DNA of 17,548 bases. Source: JAAFKA01 sp043748455. GTDB lineage: Bacteria > Bacteroidota > Bacteroidia > Cytophagales > Thermoflexibacteraceae. This document shows positions 7,957 to 15,441 of the stretch, piece by piece. The translations under genes were made by a program, and so were the position numbers. The DNA lies in the NCBI GenBank assembly GCA_043748455.1, contig JAYTNF010000050.1:1-17548 (forward strand), in the 5' to 3' direction. A model generated the notes under the pieces. That model did not search any database, was not told where the DNA came from, and saw only the letters and a list, made by a program, of their open reading frames with translations. The number at the start of each line of letters is the position of its first letter. The first letter of the stretch is position 1.

Positions 7957-8976
7957 TTATTCTTTACTCTTAATACTTTTATAACTAAAATTTGCAATAC
8001 CTTTATGCCCCGTTTTCACAGAAAATAAACCGCCACTATATGGATATTTTTGTAATTCTTCTGCTGATGCTCCTGTTTTTGCAGTTGTAATATAGAGTAT
8101 ATCTAAATTTTTGCCACCAAAAGCACAAGACGTAACTCTTGAAACTGGTACTTCTATTTTCATTAATAATTCCGATGTCATTGGATTCCAACGTGTAACA
8201 CAAAAACCTTCCCACATTCCTATCCAAATCATACCTTCGCTATCTATTGTCATTCCATCGGGATAACCAAGACCTTCGGGAATTTTTACTGCAATTTTTG
8301 AGAAACTAATATTACCCGTTTCGTTGTCATAATCATATTCTTTTACCTCTTTTGTTGGCGTATCAATATAATACATTTTACGATTATCCAACGACCAAAC
8401 AATGCCATTTGAAATTGTAACATCATCAGCTTTTTGTGTAATAACTCCTTGATTATCAAATAAATACAAAGCTGCAACTTGGGGCGTATTTTTCATGGAA
8501 ATTGTACCAACCCAAAATCTACCTTTCGCATCACATTTGCCATCATTAAATCTGTTATCAGGAAAATTTGGCTCTGGACGTTTGCAAAGCAACTTTTTTT
8601 GTTCAGTTTTTGTATCCAGTTCATAAATTCCATCTTGCAAAGCCACCAAAACACTACCATGAACACTACCATTTTCTGTTGGCACAACTGTCCCAACTTT
8701 TTGCCCTAATTCGATACTTTTATTTTCTTTGTTTTTGGGATTATAACTGTGAAAAAGTCCATTTTCAATATCTATCCAGTATAATTCTTGAGTTTCTTTG
8801 TTCCACAAAGCACCTTCGCCAAGTAAAGATTTGCTATCCAATAATAAATCTGCTTTCATATTCTTTTCTGTAATTGTTTTTGCAATATTGTTATTTTTTG
8901 TAGATTTATTGGTGTTATTTTGACAGTGATACAAACAAAATGATAGTAATACAAGGATAGAAATTTGATTTTTCAT
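7957..8976 (-). CDS. SMP-30/gluconolactonase-family lipoprotein
   Basis: This 339-residue protein is a member of the SMP-30/gluconolactonase/regucalcin six-bladed propeller family, metal-dependent lactonases that open sugar lactones. Active-site residues match human SMP-30: Glu54 (GEGALW), Arg142 and Asn144 (RFNDGK), Asn190 (ISNGIVW) and Asp240 (YPDGMTID) correspond to E18, R101, N103, N154 and D204, so it should be catalytically competent. The start at 8976 is chosen over the longer frame from 9099. It gives a signal-like N terminus (MKNQISILVLLSF), a candidate lipidation Cys18 and an Asn/Lys/Thr linker, whereas the upstream extension is coded by an intergenic repeat. The lipobox LYHC is unusual because His is at -1, so lipidation is uncertain. 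It is divergent from the caspase-like gene. The substrate is unknown. Confidence 0.88.
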   Translation of the reverse strand: MKNQISILVLLSFCLYHCQNNTNKSTKNNNIAKTITEKNMKADLLLDSKSLLGEGALWNKETQELYWIDIENGLFHSYNPKNKENKSIELGQKVGTVVPTENGSVHGSVLVALQDGIYELDTKTEQKKLLCKRPEPNFPDNRFNDGKCDAKGRFWVGTISMKNTPQVAALYLFDNQGVITQKADDVTISNGIVWSLDNRKMYYIDTPTKEVKEYDYDNETGNISFSKIAVKIPEGLGYPDGMTIDSEGMIWIGMWEGFCVTRWNPMTSELLMKIEVPVSRVTSCAFGGKNLDILYITTAKTGASAEELQKYPYSGGLFSVKTGHKGIANFSYKSIKSKE

Positions 8977-9000
8977 AAAAAATTTGTATAATTTTATATT

Positions 9001-9044
9001 TTTTCTCTGTTCTCTGCGTATTCTTTTGTGTACTTGGCGGTTAA
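9001..9044. repeat. Dispersed CTCTGCGT / CTTGGCGG intergenic repeat
   Basis: The stretch contains TTCTCTGCGTATTC, then TTTTGTGTACTTGGCGGT. This strongly resembles the TTCTCTGCGT...GCGTACTTGGCGGTTAAA repeat that I know from intergenic DNA of many Bacteroidota and some cyanobacteria. It lies in the leader of the SMP-30-like gene. It also encodes the charged, non-conserved residues of the longer reading frame, which argues against that start. Confidence 0.6.
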
Positions 9045-9067
9045 AATTTAACTCGAAAAATATATTA

Positions 9068-9100
9068 CAAAAATAGTATTTAAAACCAAAAAATAGCAAA
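9068..9100 (-). promoter_or_regulatory. Possible promoter of the SMP-30-like gene
   Basis: On the minus strand TTTG (9097-9100) is followed after 21 bases by TATTTTTG (9068-9075), which fits the Bacteroidota -33/-7 pattern. Transcription would begin near 9060 and give a leader of about 85 bases that includes the repeat at 9001-9044. AT-rich DNA makes chance matches likely. Confidence 0.35.
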
Positions 9101-9128
9101 ATTCACAAAACTTTAACCTTTAAAATTT

Positions 9129-10769
9129 ATGTTTCAAACTGCGTATAAAAAAATTATCTCACATACATTTCTGTATCTGCAATTATGTGTGCTGTTATTT
9201 GCTTCTGTTTCGTGTGGCGAAGAAAAATCACAAGAATCCAATACTTCAACCATTCGTGGGCTGAATAATACTGTTTCGGGTGCTGGTTCAAATAGTACTC
9301 TGCGTGCTGTTTTGGTTTTGGTTGATGCCCGACCAGATGACCCAATTTCTCAAAGTATTCGTGCCGATATGATGAATATCACAAAATGGCTTGATATTTT
9401 GGAAAAACGCAACATTATTAAGGTGGAAAGAACTTTAATTCAAGGCGAAAAAGCCACATTAGCCACCATTCAACAAAGTTTACAAAACATGCAGTCTAAC
9501 AAAGATGATGTGTTATTATTCTATTTTTCGGGACATGGCGGTATGGAACAAGGCGAAACTTTTATCAACACACATGATGATAAATTCTTCTTTCGCAAAG
9601 ATTTAACCAAAATTTTGACAGAAAAGCAAGGTAGGTTACGCATTGCAATAACAGATGCTTGTAGTAATGCTATTGACGGTTATTCAGTTTCCCGCAGTTT
9701 AAGTAGGGCTGCAAAGGCTGCAAACGGTGATTTTGACGAAATTTACAAAACTTTGTTCTATAATTATGAAGGCATGCTTGATATTGCGGCTTCAAGCAAA
9801 GGCGAATATGCGTGGTCAACTGATGACTTAGGTGGTTTTTTTACACATTATTTTATCAAAGAAGGTATGCTAAAAAACCCTTCGGCAAACTGGAATGATG
9901 TTTTTGAGAAGGCAAAAGACCGTACTGTCCAAATGTTTAACCGCATGTCTGATGCTGATAAACGTGAATTGGCAAAAGAAGGAATTATGTCTCAAACTCC
10001 TGTTGCTTACTATATGCCTACGTTACTTAGTGAAAATAATTCAAGCAACAACGAAAATAAAAACCAAAATAACGAAAATAATAATCAGGATAATACAAAT
10101 AACAACCAAAATACTACACAAGAAGGAGAAATTAAATTGGTGAATAATACCACCAAAAACATTACATTTTTCATAGATAATAATACTGAAAATGCAGAAT
10201 GGTCAGATGATAAACTGATAAAACAACAAGTTACACCACAAGCTACTGCACAAATAGCTCAATCAAAGGCTACAATTACCTTTAAAAGTGGCGGCAGAGA
10301 TTTGTATTATGACCTCGAAAAAGGTAATTATTATTTTGAATTTGATGAGCATAAAGCCATTGATTTGTTTGGTGAGGCAGATAAAACTGATAAAAGTTAT
10401 GCCCTGAATTATGACCAACTTCTCAATAATACCGAATGGGCGTGGGAAGATGCAGATGGCACTCGTGCAACAACAAGTTTTACAGGCAAAAACTTTAAAG
10501 ATAATTATGAAAATGGCAATGCTGCTGATGGAACTTGGAATATTGTCCAAGAAAATTTAAAAGGTACAAATACTACTTTGATAAATTTTGTTACCCAAAC
10601 AGAGGAAGGCAAATATACAATGACTTATGCCATGAATGTAGAAGATGGTGGTTCTGCAATTCAGTTAGTTTTTGTACGTGCAAACGAAAATGGTAATAAA
10701 ATTTCATATCGCCAAATGTTGCAAGACAATGAAGGTTTTAATCCTGTAATTGTTTTGTATAGGAAATAG
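9129..10769 (+). CDS. Caspase-fold (peptidase C14-like) lipoprotein
   Basis: This 546-residue protein is a predicted cysteine peptidase of the bacterial caspase-like/metacaspase group. Residues 1-29 form a lipoprotein signal (hydrophobic LQLCVLLFASVSC, Cys29 lipidated). The caspase core spans about 59-290: a first strand RAVLVLVDAR, the catalytic His136 in LLFYFSGHGG and Cys178 in IAITDACSNA, both dyad residues present. The following IAASSKGEYAWS and GGFFTHYFIKEG match the usual late core (substrate-pocket and strand/helix) region of these enzymes. A low-complexity Asn/Gln/Glu linker covers about 305-337. The C-terminal region, about 340-546, is beta-rich; its last part (LLNNTEWAWEDADG onward) looks lipocalin-like, but I am unsure. 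It is probably anchored in the envelope, so its substrates would be outside the cytoplasm. The gene is divergent from the SMP-30-like gene (152 bp apart) and convergent with the next T9SS gene. Confidence 0.88.
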   Translation: MFQTAYKKIISHTFLYLQLCVLLFASVSCGEEKSQESNTSTIRGLNNTVSGAGSNSTLRAVLVLVDARPDDPISQSIRADMMNITKWLDILEKRNIIKVERTLIQGEKATLATIQQSLQNMQSNKDDVLLFYFSGHGGMEQGETFINTHDDKFFFRKDLTKILTEKQGRLRIAITDACSNAIDGYSVSRSLSRAAKAANGDFDEIYKTLFYNYEGMLDIAASSKGEYAWSTDDLGGFFTHYFIKEGMLKNPSANWNDVFEKAKDRTVQMFNRMSDADKRELAKEGIMSQTPVAYYMPTLLSENNSSNNENKNQNNENNNQDNTNNNQNTTQEGEIKLVNNTTKNITFFIDNNTENAEWSDDKLIKQQVTPQATAQIAQSKATITFKSGGRDLYYDLEKGNYYFEFDEHKAIDLFGEADKTDKSYALNYDQLLNNTEWAWEDADGTRATTSFTGKNFKDNYENGNAADGTWNIVQENLKGTNTTLINFVTQTEEGKYTMTYAMNVEDGGSAIQLVFVRANENGNKISYRQMLQDNEGFNPVIVLYRK

Positions 10770-10772
10770 GGC

Positions 10773-10850
10773 TTTTACCACATAGAAACATAGTTACATA
10801 GAATAGCTTAGTGTGAAATTTCTATGTTTCTATGTAACTATGTGGTAAAA
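10773..10850. terminator. 31-bp interrupted hairpin between convergent genes
   Basis: The arms are 10773-10803 and 10820-10850. The outer TTTTACCACATAG pairs perfectly over 13 bp, then ACATAG (6 bp) and ACATAGAA (8 bp) pair, separated by two AA/TT internal loops. The arm begins three bases after the caspase-like stop and ends two bases before the last codon of the T9SS gene. Read either way it ends in a T-rich tract (GGTAAAATTTTATTT or its complement), so it is a good candidate two-way terminator. Confidence 0.75.
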
Positions 10851-10852
10851 TT

Positions 10853-12769
10853 TTATTTCATTAGAATCACCTTCTTCACAGTTATTTTCCCTTTGCTTTG
10901 CAAGTATAAAAAATACATTCCATTAGATAAATGATTTAAAGAAAGTATTTTGGCATCTCCAAATTCAAAAGTTTTTTCTAACAAACTTTGTCCCAAAGCA
11001 TCAACCAAAGTAACTTTTTCTACTTCGTTTCCTTCGATAAAAATTTCATTTTGTGTGGGATTCGGATAAATGTTGTAATTATTATCAAGGTTTTTGGGAT
11101 TTTCATCTTCAATAGCTGTTATGGTTGCACCAAAAACAGGGCGAATCATTAAACTGCCTTTAATAAATTTATCTTGTTCCCATTTATTGGTAACATTGAC
11201 ATAGATTTTCTGGCTTCTATCGTTGTTTTTATCAAAACCAATAGCAAAATTTTTATCCGCTAATTGTTCTATAACAATATAAAATTTACCAGCTTTCAGA
11301 TTTACAGGTGTTGATAAATTTAGTCTTTTAAGTTGGTTGATAGAATCAGGATAAGTTACAAAAAAGTTCTGCACCAATAATGTACTATCTTTATTAGAAC
11401 CACCACCAATATTTAGACTTTTTACAATATGCAAATTGAATGTTTCGCCCGCCAAATTGAAACCCAAAGGCACAAACATAACATCAACACTCGATAATTT
11501 ATCATCTTTGCTTGCCTCAAATTCATAGGCAATTCGCCCAAACTTTTGGTTAAATGAAATACCATATTCAGCACTTCCATCATCATAAGCATAGTAATTA
11601 TCTAACATCACAGTCGAAGCCAAAGTATCATTTGTTGTTGTTTTGAAACCATAAGTGTCTATTGTTTCATTAGTTTTCATCTGAACTTCTACTTGTAATT
11701 TCGTTTTTTGTTTGAGTTGTGCAGGCATTTTCACCCTTTTCATCAGTCCGAATAAAGGTAAATCTTTAGAGTTACTTGGTACTGCAATAACTGTATCCAT
11801 AGCAGTCCCAAAAGTATCTTTTGTGATACCATCTTTAACAACAACTTTGTAAGTAAGTACATTTACTTTGTTTGCCAAACTATTCATGCTTGCTTTTAAG
11901 GTATCAAAACGGTTGTGTTTTACATTAAAATGCGAAAGTGGCATGGCAGTGTAATCTCTCAAAAAGTAGGCTGGTTGTGTACCGATAGCCATATCAAAGA
12001 AATTTTCTTCGGGATTTCTGTCTTTGCCCAAATATACATAGTCCAAATTCCAACCATCATAAGCACCTGATTGCCGACCTTTTGCAAAGAAACGAAATTG
12101 AAAGTTTTTGTGAAAAAAGTTATAAGTTCCACCCGCACCAATAATATCTAAACGAATGACTTGATAACGAAATTTGTCCCAACCTGTTTCTGCCTCATAA
12201 ATTGCGGCAGTTATCCACCTATTTTTATCATCTTTAAATTCTAAGGTAAAATTGTCGCCTTTATCTGGTTTTTCTCCATTGCCTGCGGGTTGCAAATAAA
12301 AACTAAATAGTACATTGAGAAGGTTAATTTCTACTAAATTTATAGGTCTTGATGTCAGTGTATCAGTATAACCTGTTGCGGTTGGTGTAACAAAATCGTA
12401 TGGAAATCCTTTACTATTTGTACCATCAAAACTTGCAACGCCAAAAGATAAAGGCTTGTCAGCTAAGGAGTTATTTACATACACGTTACTATTACAAAGC
12501 CATTTTGCTGTGTCTGCAACGCCACGAAAAGAGGTTGAAAAATCGTCAAAAAAAGGTAATTTTAATCTAATAGTATCTGAGGGGCAATTAATACTTTCTG
12601 TTCTGCCACCAGATTTATTAGCTTGTATTTGTTGAGAATTTGCAGTCTTTGGGAAATATTTTAAAGGCTGCAACTGTAATTGTTGTGCAGAAACTTGTAA
12701 TATATTTGTTATAAAAACAAGTAATGCAACGAATAATCCTCTAAATAATAATTTGATATAAGGTTTCAT
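10853..12769 (-). CDS. Secreted protein with T9SS C-terminal sorting domain
   Basis: This 638-residue protein is exported and sorted by the type IX system. Residues 1-28 form a signal peptide (GLFVALLVFITNIL, cleavage expected after VSA). An N-terminal domain starts near residue 69 with the motif LKLPFFDDFS, followed by GVASFDG, FPYDF, DTLTSRPINL and FSFYLQPAGNG. I recognise this arrangement from uncharacterised Cytophagales secreted proteins, and it probably forms a jelly-roll sandwich. The middle (about 390-555) contains another beta-rich region (YAYDDGSAEYGISF, then LKAGKFYIVIEQL). Residues about 566-638 are the type A sorting domain (NIYPNPTQNE, SNGMYFLYL, KKVILMK at the end). The ligand or enzyme activity is unknown. 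The gene ends inside the convergent hairpin zone and is divergent from the PBP gene. Confidence 0.9.
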   Translation of the reverse strand: MKPYIKLLFRGLFVALLVFITNILQVSAQQLQLQPLKYFPKTANSQQIQANKSGGRTESINCPSDTIRLKLPFFDDFSTSFRGVADTAKWLCNSNVYVNNSLADKPLSFGVASFDGTNSKGFPYDFVTPTATGYTDTLTSRPINLVEINLLNVLFSFYLQPAGNGEKPDKGDNFTLEFKDDKNRWITAAIYEAETGWDKFRYQVIRLDIIGAGGTYNFFHKNFQFRFFAKGRQSGAYDGWNLDYVYLGKDRNPEENFFDMAIGTQPAYFLRDYTAMPLSHFNVKHNRFDTLKASMNSLANKVNVLTYKVVVKDGITKDTFGTAMDTVIAVPSNSKDLPLFGLMKRVKMPAQLKQKTKLQVEVQMKTNETIDTYGFKTTTNDTLASTVMLDNYYAYDDGSAEYGISFNQKFGRIAYEFEASKDDKLSSVDVMFVPLGFNLAGETFNLHIVKSLNIGGGSNKDSTLLVQNFFVTYPDSINQLKRLNLSTPVNLKAGKFYIVIEQLADKNFAIGFDKNNDRSQKIYVNVTNKWEQDKFIKGSLMIRPVFGATITAIEDENPKNLDNNYNIYPNPTQNEIFIEGNEVEKVTLVDALGQSLLEKTFEFGDAKILSLNHLSNGMYFLYLQSKGKITVKKVILMK

Positions 12770-12788
12770 ATTTTGAATAATAAGTTTA

Positions 12789-12820
12789 CAAAGATATATT
12801 TATATTTTTTATGATACAAC
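12789..12820 (-). promoter_or_regulatory. Bacteroidota-type promoter for the T9SS gene
   Basis: On the minus strand GTTG (12817-12820) is followed after 20 bases by TATCTTTG (12789-12796), an exact TAnnTTTG match with acceptable -33 spacing. The predicted start site is near 12782, giving a leader of about 13 bases before the ATG at 12769. Confidence 0.5.
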
Positions 12821-12987
12821 CGCAATAGTTTGTTTCTATAAAATTTTCGTTGCAATACTGTTAAGATACATCTTTAACTTAACAAAGTTTTGAATATCAT
12901 AAAAATATATTAAATTGCAAACTGAAATTGATTTTATTGCAACAACTACTTGATTTTCAATATATTACAGCATAAACAACTATCATC

Positions 12988-15411
12988 ATGGGTTTGCCCG
13001 ATTTATCTAAATTTTTGCCTAAATTTTTGTCTGATTTTTTTTCCAAAATTTCATCTAAGTTTTCGTCTAAACTCTCGTCTAAATTTTCACCTAAGTTTTC
13101 TATAAATGACCTTAAAAACATAAGACTTTCTGATATCAAAAAAGTAAAAGATTATTCTTATTTGCAATGGGTACGGTTAATGTGGTTAGTTTTTTTAAGT
13201 GCATCGTTTTTTGTTGTATTTTGGGTTGGTGCTGTGCAAGTTGATTTTTTATCATTGTTTGGAGGAATGCCAGATTTAAAAGAGTTAGAAAATCCACGTT
13301 CTGAAACTGCTTCCGAGCTTTATTCGGCTGACGGTATTGTGATGGGCAAATATTTTAGAGAAAATCGTACTCCTGCCGAATATGAGGAGTTTTCTGAAAA
13401 CCTCATACAGGCTTTATTAGCCACAGAAGATGTCCGTTTTCATGACCATTCTGGAATTGATATGAAAGCAACATTGGCTATTCCTTTTTATTTGCTTAAA
13501 AATGACAAGCGTGGTTCCAGCACCATTACCCAACAATTAGCAAAAAATTTATTCAGAACTCGAAGTTATGGAGGTTTATTAAAAGAAGTGCCATTGCTAA
13601 ACAAAGTAATAGCCAAAACCAAAGAATGGTTATTGGCAATAGAATTGGAAAGGTCATACACCAAAAAAGAAATTATTACACTCTATTTTAATACTGTTGA
13701 GTTTGGAAGTAATGCTTTTGGCGTAAAAGTTGCCGCAAAAACCTACTATAATACTACGCCTGATAAATTAAGTATTGACCAAGCTGCCATGTTAGTGGGA
13801 ATGCTAAAAGCACCTTCATATTATAGCCCAATTTACCGTCCAGAAAATGCTTTGCCAAGACGCAATACAGTTATAGAGCAATTAGTAAAGTATAACTACA
13901 TTACAAGTTTTCAGGCAGATTCTCTAAAAGAAAAACCTCTTAGCACAGGTGAATATGTAGTTGATAGCCATTTGAATGGTATAGCTCCGTATTTTCGTAC
14001 AGAAGTTGCAAAATGGGCTGCGGCTTGGTGCAAAGAAAATGGCTATGATTTATATGCTGATGGTTTGAGAATTTACACAACTATTGACACCAGATTACAA
14101 AAAATGGCTGAGGAATCTGTTGAAACTTACATGCCAACAGCACAAGCTAAGTTTTTTAAGCAATGGAAAGGCAAAAACCCTTGGGTAGATGAGAATGGAA
14201 AGGAAATGGAAGGTTTTTTGGAAACTGCCATGAAAAAGACAGAAAGATACCGTTTGCTAAAATTACAATTTAAAAATGATAGCAATAGTATCAAAGCTGT
14301 GATGAATAAACCTATAAAAATGCGAGTTTTTACTTGGGAAAACGAAGCCAAAGAAAAAGATACTTTGCTAAGTCCATTAGATTCTATTGGTTATTACAAG
14401 CATTTTTTGCGTACAGGCATGATGAGCATGAACCCACATACAGGCGAAATTAAGGCTTGGGTAGGTGGTATGAACTATAAAAATTTTAAATATGATCATG
14501 TGCAGCAAGGAAAACGTCAAGTTGGTTCTACTTTCAAGCCTTTTGTTTATGCTGCGGCTTTAAAAGAAGGTGGATTTTCTCCTTGTGATGGTGTGCCTGA
14601 TGTGCCTCAAACATTTGATTTAGGCAATGGTGCATCATGGACTGCCAAAAACGCAAGTCATGGTTATACAGGCAAAACCTATACTTTAAGGCAGGCTTTA
14701 TCTCTTTCAATTAACACAGTTTCGGCATATCTCATGAGACGTGTGCAACCCAAAACCGTCATTCAATATGCACGTAATATGGGTATTGAGAGTGATATGG
14801 AAGAGGTTTTTTCGCTATGTTTAGGCTCAAACGAGGCATCTTTATATGAATTAACAGGTGCTTATGGAACTTTTGTAAACAAAGGAGTTTGGATAGAGCC
14901 TACTTTTATTACACGAATAGAAGACAAACGTGGCAAAGTCATTTATACAAAAGTTGCCAAAACCAAAGAAGCATTAGACGAAGAAAATGCTTATCTGATG
15001 TTGTATATGTTAAAAGGTGTTGCAGAAGGTGGCACAGCAGGAGGATTATGGCGTTATAAATTTAAACAAGGCAATGAAGTAGCTGCAAAAACAGGCACTA
15101 CACAAAATAACTCTGATGCATGGTTTATTGGTTGCACAAGAGATTTAGTAACAGGAGTTTGGGTTGGTGGTGAAGACCGTAGTATTCATTTTCAAGGTGT
15201 TGATGGTACAGGTGGCAAATTAGCTATGCCGCAATATGCAATTTATACCGAAAAAGTATATGGAGATAGTACACTTGGATACAAAAAAGGTGCTTTTCCA
15301 ATGCCTCATAAAATTAGTGTTCAGCTAGATTGTTCAAAATATCAACCTGGAATGTCTGCTTACGATTCTACAATTTATATTATGCCTGCGGGCAATCCTT
15401 TGGGTGATTAA
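12988..15411 (+). CDS. Class A penicillin-binding protein (PBP1A-type)
   Basis: This 807-residue bifunctional peptidoglycan synthase polymerises lipid II (glycosyltransferase family 51) and crosslinks stem peptides (transpeptidase). Residues 7-38 are an unusual Lys-Phe-Ser repeat in the cytoplasmic tail. Residues 62-83 form the membrane anchor. The GT51 motifs are complete: catalytic Glu147 in ATEDVRFHDHSG, then GSSTITQQLAKNLF, ELERSYTKKEI, YFNTVEFGSNAFG and QAAMLVGMLKAPS. The transpeptidase motifs are S514-T-F-K517, S574-I-N576 and K701-T-G703, so both activities should be intact. The start at 12988 is kept because no in-frame ATG lies between it and the membrane segment. The gene is followed after 30 bp by nuoH, suggesting co-transcription without a functional link. 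Confidence 0.95.
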   Translation: MGLPDLSKFLPKFLSDFFSKISSKFSSKLSSKFSPKFSINDLKNIRLSDIKKVKDYSYLQWVRLMWLVFLSASFFVVFWVGAVQVDFLSLFGGMPDLKELENPRSETASELYSADGIVMGKYFRENRTPAEYEEFSENLIQALLATEDVRFHDHSGIDMKATLAIPFYLLKNDKRGSSTITQQLAKNLFRTRSYGGLLKEVPLLNKVIAKTKEWLLAIELERSYTKKEIITLYFNTVEFGSNAFGVKVAAKTYYNTTPDKLSIDQAAMLVGMLKAPSYYSPIYRPENALPRRNTVIEQLVKYNYITSFQADSLKEKPLSTGEYVVDSHLNGIAPYFRTEVAKWAAAWCKENGYDLYADGLRIYTTIDTRLQKMAEESVETYMPTAQAKFFKQWKGKNPWVDENGKEMEGFLETAMKKTERYRLLKLQFKNDSNSIKAVMNKPIKMRVFTWENEAKEKDTLLSPLDSIGYYKHFLRTGMMSMNPHTGEIKAWVGGMNYKNFKYDHVQQGKRQVGSTFKPFVYAAALKEGGFSPCDGVPDVPQTFDLGNGASWTAKNASHGYTGKTYTLRQALSLSINTVSAYLMRRVQPKTVIQYARNMGIESDMEEVFSLCLGSNEASLYELTGAYGTFVNKGVWIEPTFITRIEDKRGKVIYTKVAKTKEALDEENAYLMLYMLKGVAEGGTAGGLWRYKFKQGNEVAAKTGTTQNNSDAWFIGCTRDLVTGVWVGGEDRSIHFQGVDGTGGKLAMPQYAIYTEKVYGDSTLGYKKGAFPMPHKISVQLDCSKYQPGMSAYDSTIYIMPAGNPLGD
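13006..13101 (+). repeat. In-frame 12-bp minisatellite in the PBP N terminus
   Basis: Eight tandem 12-bp units encode SKFL, PKFL, SDFF, SKIS, SKFS, SKLS, SKFS and PKFS (residues 7-38). Units differ at silent positions (AAA/AAG, TCA/TCG, TCT/TCC) as well as by replacements, so the DNA copies have diverged while the Lys-hydrophobic pattern is kept. Changes in unit number would stay in frame. Confidence 0.85.
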
Positions 15412-15441
15412 TGCCTAAATTTATATTTCGCTGCGGTTATT

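Noticed and set aside
8977..9099. Longer start for the SMP-30-like protein
   Set aside because: The 41 extra residues are coded largely by the intergenic repeat at 9001-9044 and would bury the lipoprotein-like signal that begins at 8976.
12957..13139. Minus-strand frame with ENLDENLDE-like repeats
   Set aside because: It is the antisense shadow of the 12-bp repeat in the PBP gene; no independent gene signals are present.
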